From: an uncultured Clostridia bacterium
GTDB lineage: Bacteria; Bacillota; Clostridia; Oscillospirales; Acutalibacteraceae
NCBI GenBank assembly: GCA_947623505.1
Contig: CANQGT010000001.1
Location: forward strand, 62,001-126,000
Direction: 5' to 3'
Length of the DNA stretch: 64,000 bases
Shown one piece after another: positions 1 to 8,169 of this stretch (the first letter of the stretch is position 1; the number at the start of each line of letters is the position of its first letter). Both the position numbers and the translations under genes were made by a program. The notes under the pieces are model-generated. The model did not search any database and was not told the origin of the DNA. It saw nothing but the letters and a program-made list of their open reading frames with translations.

Positions 1-645
1 TTCACGGTCTATAACGCGCCTTATTTTATTCAGCTCGTCCATAAGATTTTTCTTGTTATGCAGTCTGCCCGCCGTGTCCACTATTATTACGTCGGCGTTT
101 CTGGCCTTGCCCGCCTGTATCGTATCAAACACAACGGATGCGGGATCCGAGCCTTCGGCGGATTTTATAAGATCGACCTGCGCCCTGTCCGCCCAAACCT
201 GAAGCTGCTCGATAGCCGCCGCGCGGAATGTGTCCGCGGCGCCGAGAATAACGCTTCTGCCCTGCTCCTTGAGGCGCAGCGCCAGCTTTCCTATCGTGGT
301 CGTTTTCCCCACGCCGTTTACGCCGATAACAAGTATAACGGACGGCTTGGTGCGCAGTTTTAGATAGCTGCCGCCCCATACGATACCCGAAACAACGTCT
401 TTAAGAGTTTCCTTGACCTTTGAAACTTCCTTTATCCTGTCGTTTTCCACTTTTTCTTTAAGACTTTTTATAATCTTTTCGGCGGTCGGAAAACCGACGT
501 CGCCCATTATGAGCACTTCCTCAAGCTCATCGAAAAGCTCGTCCGTGATTTTTTCGTAGGACTCCATAACGTCGTCTATCTGCGCCGTTATTCCTTCCTC
601 GCGCGTCTTTTTCAGACCTTTTCTGAATTTATCAAATAATCCCAT
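1..645 (-). CDS. ftsY: Signal recognition particle receptor FtsY (C-terminus cut by window edge)
   Basis: SRP GTPase receptor that docks ribosome-nascent chain complexes to SecYEG at the membrane. 215 codons are present, starting at the ATG at 645-643 with AGGAG just upstream, and the frame stays open to base 1, so the C-terminal part of the G domain lies outside the window. Visible: an N domain (about residues 10-90) with a helical bundle; the G1 P-loop GVNGVGKTT near residue 108; a DTFRAAA motif; and DTAGR near the cut end. The acidic A domain of E. coli FtsY is absent, as is usual in Firmicutes. It is the last visible gene of the smc unit, 28 bp after smc. Confidence 0.97.
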   Translation of the reverse strand, partial: MGLFDKFRKGLKKTREEGITAQIDDVMESYEKITDELFDELEEVLIMGDVGFPTAEKIIKSLKEKVENDRIKEVSKVKETLKDVVSGIVWGGSYLKLRTKPSVILVIGVNGVGKTTTIGKLALRLKEQGRSVILGAADTFRAAAIEQLQVWADRAQVDLIKSAEGSDPASVVFDTIQAGKARNADVIIVDTAGRLHNKKNLMDELNKIRRVIDRE

Positions 646-673
646 AAGTAACTCCTGTACGAATTATGTAAAT

Positions 674-3600
674 TTACGCGTCAAGCCCCATTTTCGCGGC
701 AAGCTCCGCGCTTTGCAGCTCAAGGAGCTTTGAAACGCCCTTTTCCTGCATCGTAACGCCGTAAAGTACGTCCGCCTCTTCCATAGTTCCGCGGCGGTGC
801 GTTATTGAAATGAATTGGGTATTGTCCGTCATTTTACGCATATATTTCGCGAAACGCTCCACGTTTACGTCGTCGAGCGCCGCCTCGACCTCATCGTAAA
901 TGCAAAACGGCGAAGGCATTACCTTTAAAACGCTGAACAGCAGAGCCAACGCGGCAAGCGATTTTTCCCCACCCGAGAAAAGGTTTATATTCTGAACAGA
1001 TTTGCCGGGAGGCTGGATTTTGATTTCTATCGGGCTTTCAAGGCAGTTGTCGGGCTCCTCCAAAATGACCTCGCCCTTTCCTCCGCCGAAGAAATCCGCA
1101 AAAGAATTGTTAAATTCGGCGTTTATCTTTTTAAACTGCGCCATAAATTTCTCGCTCATCGACGATGTAAGGTCGTCTATGATTCTTCCGAGCTCCGCTT
1201 TGGATTTTTCGATATCGTCTATCTGCTCTTTAAGAAATTCGTAGCGTTCGGAAACCTCTTTGTATTCCTCGATAGCGCCCACGTTTATCGAGCCGAGTTT
1301 TTTTACGGCGAGTTTTATTTCGGTAAGCCGCCTGTTGGCCTCGTGCATATCTTCTATCACGATATTCAGATTTTCCGCCTCGCGTTTGGTGAGCTCATAC
1401 TGCTCAAACAGCATATCGTTCAGCTCGTCGTATTCCTTACGCATAGCGATTTTATGCTCGTCAAGGCGGACTATTTCTCCGGATATTCCTTCGCGCTCGT
1501 CTATCTTGCTTCGCTCAAGAACGCGAAGCTCGCCGGAGCGTTTTTCAAGAGCGTTTCTGCTCTCTATCCTGTCGGCAATATCGCCGCTCAGAGCCGATGA
1601 TCTCTCACGAAGCTCCCGCGCCTGCGCTCTGATTTTTTCCGCGTCCGCCCGAAGCTCGCCGTTTCGCGCCTCGATTTGAGCTATCTCGTTTTTTATTGTC
1701 TTGACTCTGCCGCTTTGGGAAGCGCGCCGCTCACCAAGCTCTTTAACGGCAAGCTTCGCCGCCTGAGCGTCCCTTTCAAGCGAAACCGCGGCGAGTCTTA
1801 TCTCCTCCGCCTTTTGCCTCAGTGTTTCGCGCTTTTCGGAAATGCTTTGGGCGTTGCCTGAAACGGAGGCCAGCTTTTCCTGCGCCTTGTCTATCCGAGC
1901 CTGAACGGCGTTCATCCGCTTTTCTGCCTCTTTAAATTCGGCGCTGAGCATAGCTATTCGCTCCGTTGTGCCGCTCTTTTCCGATTCAAGCGCCTGCTTT
2001 TGCGCCTCCGTCGAAGCGAGCTTGTCGCCTATCAGCTTGTCCTCTCCCTCGGCGCGTATCAGATATTCCTTTGCCGTCTGCAAATCGGCTTCACAAGCCT
2101 GAAGCTCCGCCTCGGCGCGCGCCTGCTCCCGAACCGCCGTTTTAAGCTGTTCCGCAACGAAAGCCGCGTCCTTTTCAAGCGCTTTGGCCTGCTCCTTGAG
2201 TTCCTCTATCATATTGGCTCTTGATAAAATACCCGAGCCTTTTGCCCCGCTTCCTCCCGTCATTGAACCGCCGGGATTCATAACCTGACCGTCAAGCGTT
2301 ACTATTTTAAATCTGTTGTTATATTTTTTTGCCATACCGATGGCGCAGTCCATATCCTCGGCCACAACTACGCGGGAAAGCAGATTTTCTATTATCTCTC
2401 TGTACTTCGCCTCACAGCTCACAAGCTCCGAAGCTATAGCGATAAAGCCGAAGCAATCGCCAAGCCCTTTTTCTTCAAGCCTTCTGCTCTTTATGTTTGA
2501 AATCGGCAAAAATGTGGCTCTGCCGAGATTGTTGTTTTTAAGATAGTAAATAGCGCGTTTCGCGTCCGCCTCATTTGCGGTTACGATATTCTGCATAGCC
2601 GCGCCGAGTGCCACCTCAATGGCGGTGGAATATTCGTTATCCACCTGAATCAGCTTAGATACGGGGCCGTGTATGCCGCCCAGCGCCTTTGCGGCCGACT
2701 GCCTCATAACAGCCTTTACCGCGCCGGAATAGCCCTCCATATTTTTCTCAAGCTCCGAAAGCATTTTGGCTTTTGAGAGCTTTTCCTCAAGATTTCTGTT
2801 TGCCTTATCAAGGCTTTCTCTTAATTTTTCGGCCTTTTCCGTTCTGCTTTTTACTTTCAGCCTGCATCCGTTTATTGAGTTTACGTTTTCCTCTATACGC
2901 CGGGCAATCGATTTCAGATTTTCCTCGCTTTCTGCCTTGCGTGCCTTTTCCGCCTCAAGCTCTTCAGAAACGGCGTTTATGCTTTCTTCGATTGTTGAAG
3001 AACGAGATTCTATTTCCTCAATGCTTGATTTTGCGCCGGAATATTTAACTCTTTGGTCGGTAAGTTCAAAAGTAAGCGCGGTGATTTCGCGGTTCAGATC
3101 CGCAGTCTGCTTTGAAAATTCATCGTTTGAATCGGCAAGTTGCTTAGTTTCTCTTTCAACCGCGGAAAGCTCCTCGTTCTTTTTAAGAACTTCGGCGGCA
3201 CATTTTGCAATAAAATCTTCTCTTTCGGCCATCTGCGCCTCTATCGAAAGATTGCCCTTCGCCGTTTGCGCCATATCTTCTTTCAGGCGGGCTATCATCT
3301 CGCTGTTATGCTCGATATTGGCATCCAAAACCGAAGCCTCGCCGTCCTTGCGCAGCGCTTCCTCCTCGCCCGATGACGCGCTGAGCCGCTGCTCTTCTAT
3401 TTGAGTGTTGACGGCGGCTATCTCCTCCGATATTTTCTCTATTTCGGCGCCTATTTCGCCTATCTCTTTTTCACATATTTCATAGGAGGCGTTGGCGGCG
3501 TCTATCTTGTGCTCCTGCTCCCTCAGAAAATTCGTAAATTTGTTGATTTTGTTCAGCCATACGCCTATTTCAAGAGTTTTCTTTTCTTCGGAAAGTTCAA

Positions 3601-4246
3601 TGAAACGCGCCGCCTTTTCGCTCTGCTCCTTCAAAGGCCCCACGCGCCCCTCAAGCTCGCCTAAAATATCAAGGAGACGGACAAGATTTTCCTGAGCCTG
3701 TTCAAGTCTGCGCTGAGCGTCCGTCCTCTTATGGCGAAAGCGCGAAATGCCCGCCGCTTCTTCAAAAAGCTCACGCCTGTCCTCATTTTTGGCGGAAATG
3801 ATACTGTCTATTTTACCTTGACCGACGATTGAATAGCCGTCGGCTCCGAGGCCGGTATCCATAAAAAGCTCGTGAACGTCACGCCGCCTTACAAGCTCGC
3901 CGTCTATCTTGTATTCGCTCTCGCCGCTTCTGTAATAGCGGCGGGTGACGGTCACTATCTCGCCCTTGTCTTTAAGCGTGCCGTCGCAGTTGTCGAGCGT
4001 CAGCTTTACCTGCGCGAATCCCAAAGATTTTCTTGAAGATGTGCCGCCGAAAATAACGTCCTCCATCTTTGAGCCTCTGAGCGACTTCGTGGAGGTTTCG
4101 CCGAGCACCCACCGAACCGCGTCCGCGATATTGCTTTTTCCCGAACCGTTAGGCCCGACAATGGCGGTTATTCCCTTGCCGAAATTCAATTCGGTTTTAT
4201 CGGGGAAGGACTTAAAGCCCTGCATTTCAAGAGTTCTTAAAACCAT
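674..4246 (-). CDS. smc: Chromosome segregation ATPase SMC
   Basis: Condensin subunit that, with ScpA and ScpB, organises and separates the chromosome. The 1190 residues are normal for the family. Walker A GPNGSGKS lies at residues 31-38, followed by a long coiled coil rich in E, K, A and R, a glycine-rich hinge around 510-680 (GSMTGGSGAKGSG at its end), and a second coiled coil. The C-terminal head has the ABC signature FSGGEK at about 1090-1095 and Walker B FCIYDE near 1114-1119. The signature begins with F rather than the usual L. It overlaps the upstream radical SAM gene by 20 bp, which suggests translational coupling, and precedes ftsY. Confidence 0.98.
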   Translation of the reverse strand: MVLRTLEMQGFKSFPDKTELNFGKGITAIVGPNGSGKSNIADAVRWVLGETSTKSLRGSKMEDVIFGGTSSRKSLGFAQVKLTLDNCDGTLKDKGEIVTVTRRYYRSGESEYKIDGELVRRRDVHELFMDTGLGADGYSIVGQGKIDSIISAKNEDRRELFEEAAGISRFRHKRTDAQRRLEQAQENLVRLLDILGELEGRVGPLKEQSEKAARFIELSEEKKTLEIGVWLNKINKFTNFLREQEHKIDAANASYEICEKEIGEIGAEIEKISEEIAAVNTQIEEQRLSASSGEEEALRKDGEASVLDANIEHNSEMIARLKEDMAQTAKGNLSIEAQMAEREDFIAKCAAEVLKKNEELSAVERETKQLADSNDEFSKQTADLNREITALTFELTDQRVKYSGAKSSIEEIESRSSTIEESINAVSEELEAEKARKAESEENLKSIARRIEENVNSINGCRLKVKSRTEKAEKLRESLDKANRNLEEKLSKAKMLSELEKNMEGYSGAVKAVMRQSAAKALGGIHGPVSKLIQVDNEYSTAIEVALGAAMQNIVTANEADAKRAIYYLKNNNLGRATFLPISNIKSRRLEEKGLGDCFGFIAIASELVSCEAKYREIIENLLSRVVVAEDMDCAIGMAKKYNNRFKIVTLDGQVMNPGGSMTGGSGAKGSGILSRANMIEELKEQAKALEKDAAFVAEQLKTAVREQARAEAELQACEADLQTAKEYLIRAEGEDKLIGDKLASTEAQKQALESEKSGTTERIAMLSAEFKEAEKRMNAVQARIDKAQEKLASVSGNAQSISEKRETLRQKAEEIRLAAVSLERDAQAAKLAVKELGERRASQSGRVKTIKNEIAQIEARNGELRADAEKIRAQARELRERSSALSGDIADRIESRNALEKRSGELRVLERSKIDEREGISGEIVRLDEHKIAMRKEYDELNDMLFEQYELTKREAENLNIVIEDMHEANRRLTEIKLAVKKLGSINVGAIEEYKEVSERYEFLKEQIDDIEKSKAELGRIIDDLTSSMSEKFMAQFKKINAEFNNSFADFFGGGKGEVILEEPDNCLESPIEIKIQPPGKSVQNINLFSGGEKSLAALALLFSVLKVMPSPFCIYDEVEAALDDVNVERFAKYMRKMTDNTQFISITHRRGTMEEADVLYGVTMQEKGVSKLLELQSAELAAKMGLDA

Positions 4247-5216
4247 TCTCTACCCTCAATTCATTTGCGTTAAGCGAATCGTCAAATAATATATCCATTT
4301 TGTAACCGGCGTTTTCAAGCGCCGTAATATTCGCTTTCCTGTTTCCTTTCAGCTTTGAAAGGCTTTTTCTGTTTATGTAAACCGTGTAATTTCCGGACGG
4401 ATACGAAAGTATTTTGTTAAGCATAATTCTCGACTGCACCATTTCGCCGAGGCTGTCGTGAAATCCGCCGGCAAGCATATTTTCCTTGAGTTCCGTGCTT
4501 GAATGGAGCCCGAGGCGTATCACCCTTACACCGTTTTGCTCAAAATCCTCAACAAGCCGCGCGCAGAGGGAAACCGTATCCTCAAGTGAATCCGGAACGT
4601 AAGCGCCCTTTTCCAAAAGCGCCGCGAGATAAGTTTCCTTTAATATCACGGTGGGGTAAATGCGCACCGTATCGGGTTTCAGCGCGATAAGCTCTTCGGC
4701 GGTATAAATATCAAGCTCGCGTGAAGAACCGTAAAGGCCGGTCATCATCTGAAGGCCGAGCTCAAAGCCACGCTCTTTTATCATACGCGAAGCGTTTTTC
4801 ACATCCTGCGCGGTATGCCCGCGAAGATTTTTTGAAAGCACCGCGTCATCCATACTCTGCGCGCCGAGCTCTATTGCCGTAACGCCGTAGGATTTTAGAA
4901 CGCCGAGAACTTCATCATCAATGAAATCGGGTCTTGTGGAGCAGCGTATTCCCTTTACTTGACCGCTTTTCACAAACGGGTATGCCGCCTTGAGAAGCGA
5001 GAGCATATAATCCCTGTCTATCGCGGTGAACGATCCGCCGAAAAACGCTATTTCAAAATCGCGCTCCGGCGTTTTAAGGGCGGTTTTTACCGCCGCTTCA
5101 ACGTCTTGCGCGGTGGGAGCGCCGGTCTCACCCGTTATAGTGTTTTGATTGCAAAAAGAGCATTTTTGCGGGCAGCCGATATGGGGAACAAAAATCGAAA
5201 TATTGCCTTTTTTCAT
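4227..5216 (-). CDS. Radical SAM protein, Elp3-like (clostridial rnc-smc linker gene)
   Basis: 329-residue radical SAM enzyme. The cluster cysteines are C15, C19 and C22 in the motif GCPQKCSFC (CX3CX2C), which binds the 4Fe-4S cluster that cleaves S-adenosylmethionine. FGGSF near residues 60-64 and an Elp3-like core follow, but no acetyltransferase domain is present, so this is the short form often found between rnc and smc in Clostridia. The substrate is unknown; a tRNA modification role is only an analogy with Elp3. It overlaps rnc by 4 bp and smc by 20 bp, so it is probably translated as part of the same unit. Confidence 0.85.
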   Translation of the reverse strand: MKKGNISIFVPHIGCPQKCSFCNQNTITGETGAPTAQDVEAAVKTALKTPERDFEIAFFGGSFTAIDRDYMLSLLKAAYPFVKSGQVKGIRCSTRPDFIDDEVLGVLKSYGVTAIELGAQSMDDAVLSKNLRGHTAQDVKNASRMIKERGFELGLQMMTGLYGSSRELDIYTAEELIALKPDTVRIYPTVILKETYLAALLEKGAYVPDSLEDTVSLCARLVEDFEQNGVRVIRLGLHSSTELKENMLAGGFHDSLGEMVQSRIMLNKILSYPSGNYTVYINRKSLSKLKGNRKANITALENAGYKMDILFDDSLNANELRVENGFKNS

Positions 5217-5896
5217 ATTCCCATCAGCTTCAGCGCCTCGCGCGCCGCCTCCTGCTCCGCCTGCTTTTTGCTTTTGCCCGCTCCCCTGCCTATCACGTTT
5301 GAGTTGAGGTGCACCTCCACTTCAAACCGTTTATCGTGGTCGGGGCCGCTTTCGCCGACTGTAACATAATTGAGCGTTTCATCGGGATTTTGCTGAACTA
5401 CCTCCTGCAAAACCGTTTTATAATCCTTGAAATTCATCTTGTGATTTTCAAGCGCGCTGTTAAGAAAGCGCAATATATGCGCCTTTGCCTTCTCCATTCC
5501 GCCGTCAAGATAAACGGCGGCGATAAGCGCCTCAAAGGCGTTTTCAAGAATGGACGGCCTTTCCCTGCCGCCCGAATGGAGCTCGCCCTTTCCCAGATAA
5601 AGATAATTTCCAAGATCGATCTCCTGAGCGAAGCCCGAAAGCTCCGCGGTGCAGACAAGGCTTGACCTTAGCTTTGAGAGCTCGCCCTCCGGCATATCGG
5701 GAAATTTCGTGTAAAGCAGCTCCGCCGTAACAATGGACAGCACGGCGTCGCCGAGAAATTCCATACGCTCGTTGCACTTTACGCCGTTTCGCATTTCGTT
5801 CGCGTAGCTTGAATGTGTAAGCGCCTCTTTCAGCAGCTCCTTATCGGCAAACACATAACCTATTCTTTTTTCGATACCGCTTAAATCACTGTTCAT
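5213..5896 (-). CDS. rnc: Ribonuclease III
   Basis: Double-strand-specific endoribonuclease that processes rRNA precursors and structured mRNAs. The 227 residues match the family. The catalytic signature ERMEFLGDA is at residues 43-51, with the metal-binding acidic residues intact, and a second acidic motif (ENAFEALIAAVYLDGG) lies near 115-130. A double-stranded RNA binding domain occupies about 155-226 and ends in KKQAEQEAAREAL. The start overlaps the end of plsX by 11 bp, and the stop overlaps the radical SAM start by 4 bp. In many Firmicutes acpP lies between plsX and rnc; here there is no room for it. Confidence 0.97.
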   Translation of the reverse strand: MNSDLSGIEKRIGYVFADKELLKEALTHSSYANEMRNGVKCNERMEFLGDAVLSIVTAELLYTKFPDMPEGELSKLRSSLVCTAELSGFAQEIDLGNYLYLGKGELHSGGRERPSILENAFEALIAAVYLDGGMEKAKAHILRFLNSALENHKMNFKDYKTVLQEVVQQNPDETLNYVTVGESGPDHDKRFEVEVHLNSNVIGRGAGKSKKQAEQEAAREALKLMGI

Positions 5897-6884
5897 TTTC
5901 TTTACCGAACGCTTTCTCAGTTTCGTTTATTAAATCGTTTTCCAAAAACCACACGGCCTGCTTGACGGCGTTTTTAAAAGTGCGGGCGTCCGCCGAGCCG
6001 TGCGCCTTTACTACAGGTTTTCTCACGCCGAGCATAACCGCTCCGCCGTATTCCTTATAATCAAACTGCTTTTTCATATCTTTTATTCCGCCCATAACGC
6101 CGAGCGCGCAGAGCTTTGTAAACGCATTTTTATAAAATATGTTCTTAACGCCGTTCATCAGCACCTTGGCAACGCCCTCATATGTTTTGAGAATCAGGTT
6201 CCCCGTAAATCCGTCGGAAACGACAACATCGGCGTCGCCGTAGGGTATCTGCCGCCCTTCTATGTTGCCTGTAAAATTGTAATCGGCGTTTTTCATCAGT
6301 TCATATGCCTCTTTAACAAGAGGGGTGCCTTTTGTATCCTCCTCGCCGTTGTTCGCAAGAGCGACGCGCGGATTTTCCCTTTTCATTATGCTTTTCATAT
6401 AAAGGCTGCCCATTTTTCCGAACTGATATAAAAATTCCGCTCTGCATTCGGCGTTCGCGCCGCAGTCGAGAAGCAAAAACGGCTTATCGGCGCTCGGCAT
6501 AATAGTCGCTATGCAGGGGCGCTTAACGCCCTTTATCCGCTTTGTAATGAAAGTTGCGCCGACCGTTATTGCCGCGGTGCTTCCCGCCGAAACAAAAGCG
6601 TCGCCTCTGCCCTCGCTGAGCAGGCGAAAGCCCACGCCCATACTTGAATCCGCCTTTTCTTTAAGCACGGCCTTGGCGTCGTCGTGCATATCTATAACGC
6701 CCTTTGTGTCAACGATTTCGGCGTTTTTAAGTTTGATTCCGTTTTCTTTTGCGCATTCAAGGAGTTTTTCCCTGTCGCCCGTAAAGAGGACTTCTATGCC
6801 GTATTCGTCAACCGCAAGCATCGCGCCTTTTAATATTTCGAGCGGCGCGTTATCGCCTCCGAAAGCATCAATTATTATTTTCAT
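5886..6884 (-). CDS. plsX: Phosphate acyltransferase PlsX
   Basis: Peripheral membrane enzyme that makes acyl-phosphate from acyl-ACP, the first step of phosphatidic acid synthesis in the PlsX/PlsY route. The 332 residues are full length. It begins with the family signature MKIIIDAFGGDNAP and has the conserved segments STAAITVGATF, LLDCGAN and VVSDGFTGN. It overlaps trmFO by 17 bp and rnc by 11 bp. The acyl carrier protein gene that usually follows is missing at this locus and must be elsewhere. Confidence 0.97.
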   Translation of the reverse strand: MKIIIDAFGGDNAPLEILKGAMLAVDEYGIEVLFTGDREKLLECAKENGIKLKNAEIVDTKGVIDMHDDAKAVLKEKADSSMGVGFRLLSEGRGDAFVSAGSTAAITVGATFITKRIKGVKRPCIATIMPSADKPFLLLDCGANAECRAEFLYQFGKMGSLYMKSIMKRENPRVALANNGEEDTKGTPLVKEAYELMKNADYNFTGNIEGRQIPYGDADVVVSDGFTGNLILKTYEGVAKVLMNGVKNIFYKNAFTKLCALGVMGGIKDMKKQFDYKEYGGAVMLGVRKPVVKAHGSADARTFKNAVKQAVWFLENDLINETEKAFGKENEQ

Positions 6885-8169
6885 CGGCTGCTCCTTTCAA
6901 ATCGTCCAAAGCCCTTTGAGCAAAGGCGGCGTATCTTTCGCGCTTGTCCTTAATTTTTATATCAAGAGGCGGAAGAATGCCGAAATTCGCGCCCATCGGC
7001 TGAAAATTTTTAACGGTCTCATCGCTTATATACGCGCTGAGCGCCCCCATCATCGTGGTTTTCGGCAGACGCAGGGATCCCCGTCCTTCGGCTCGCCTTA
7101 CGGCGTTTATTCCCGCCATTATGCCCGACGCCGCGGATTCCATATATCCCTCAACGCCCGTTATCTGCCCCGCGAAAAACACATTTGGGTTTGATTTAAG
7201 GCTGAAATCGAAGTTAAGCACCCTCGGCGAATCGAGAAACGAATTTCTGTGCATAACGCCGTAACGCACAAATTCGGCGTTTTCAAGACCGGGTATCATT
7301 GAAAATACTCTTTTTTGCTCGCCGAATTTCAGATTCGTCTGAAATCCCACAAGATTATACATCGTGCCTTCGGCGTTTTCGCGCCTGAGCTGAACCGCCG
7401 CCCACGGTCTGCGGCCTGTTGACGGATCGGTGAGCCCCACGGGCTTCATCGGGCCGAAACGCGGAGCGTCAAGCCCTCTTTTTGCCAGCTTTTCTATCGG
7501 CATACAGCCCTCGTAAACGTCAAAATCGTGGAGCACGGCTCCCTCGGCGTTCACAAGCTCGTTTATAAAATTTTCATACTGCTCTTTGTTAAATGGGCAG
7601 TTGAGATAATCGTCGTCGCCGCCCCTGCCGTAGCGCGAAGCGCCGAACACAACGCTCATATCAACGGATTCCGCGGTGACTATCGGCGCGGCAGCATCAT
7701 AGAAAGAAAGACATTTGCCGCAAAGCGCATTTATCGCCTCGCTCATTTTTCCTTCGGTAAGCGGCCCCGTGGCGACTGTTACTATTCCGCCGTCGGCAGG
7801 TATCTCCATAGCCACTTCATATACGATTTCTATATTTGGGTGCGATTTTATTTTTTCGGTAACCGCCTTTGAAAAAACGTTTCTGTCCACCGCCAGCGCT
7901 CCGCCGGCCGCAACGGCGCAGGAGCGCGCTGTTGGAACGGTTACGGAACCGAGGCGCGCCATTTCCTCTTTCAAAAGCCCGGCGGCCGAATCGAGCCTGC
8001 TTGCTTTCAGTGAATTTGAGCAGACAAGCTCCGCGAAATCATCTGATTTGTGAGCCGGAGATCTTTTCAGCGGCTTTTGCTCAACAAGCCTTACTTTATA
8101 TCCGGCGCGGGCAATCTGCCACGCCGCCTCAACGCCCGCAAGCCCGGCGCCGATAACCGTAAATTTCAT
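6868..8169 (-). CDS. trmFO: Methylenetetrahydrofolate-tRNA uracil-54 methyltransferase TrmFO
   Basis: FAD-dependent enzyme that makes 5-methyluridine at position 54 of the tRNA T-loop using methylenetetrahydrofolate, the route typical of Firmicutes. 433 residues. The dinucleotide-binding motif GAGLAGVEAA lies at residues 7-16, and conserved segments CSNSLKA, ATGPLTE and GQITGVEGYMESAASG follow. The start codon shares one base with the topA stop (TAATG arrangement), and the 3' end overlaps plsX by 17 bp. The neighbouring topA-dprA order is common in Clostridia. Confidence 0.97.
   Translation of the reverse strand: MKFTVIGAGLAGVEAAWQIARAGYKVRLVEQKPLKRSPAHKSDDFAELVCSNSLKASRLDSAAGLLKEEMARLGSVTVPTARSCAVAAGGALAVDRNVFSKAVTEKIKSHPNIEIVYEVAMEIPADGGIVTVATGPLTEGKMSEAINALCGKCLSFYDAAAPIVTAESVDMSVVFGASRYGRGGDDDYLNCPFNKEQYENFINELVNAEGAVLHDFDVYEGCMPIEKLAKRGLDAPRFGPMKPVGLTDPSTGRRPWAAVQLRRENAEGTMYNLVGFQTNLKFGEQKRVFSMIPGLENAEFVRYGVMHRNSFLDSPRVLNFDFSLKSNPNVFFAGQITGVEGYMESAASGIMAGINAVRRAEGRGSLRLPKTTMMGALSAYISDETVKNFQPMGANFGILPPLDIKIKDKRERYAAFAQRALDDLKGAADENNN

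Noticed and set aside
1260-3404. Long plus-strand frames opposite smc (up to 212 codons)
   Set aside because: Shadow frames of a GC-skewed coiled-coil gene; serine- and leucine-rich translations without ribosome binding sites.
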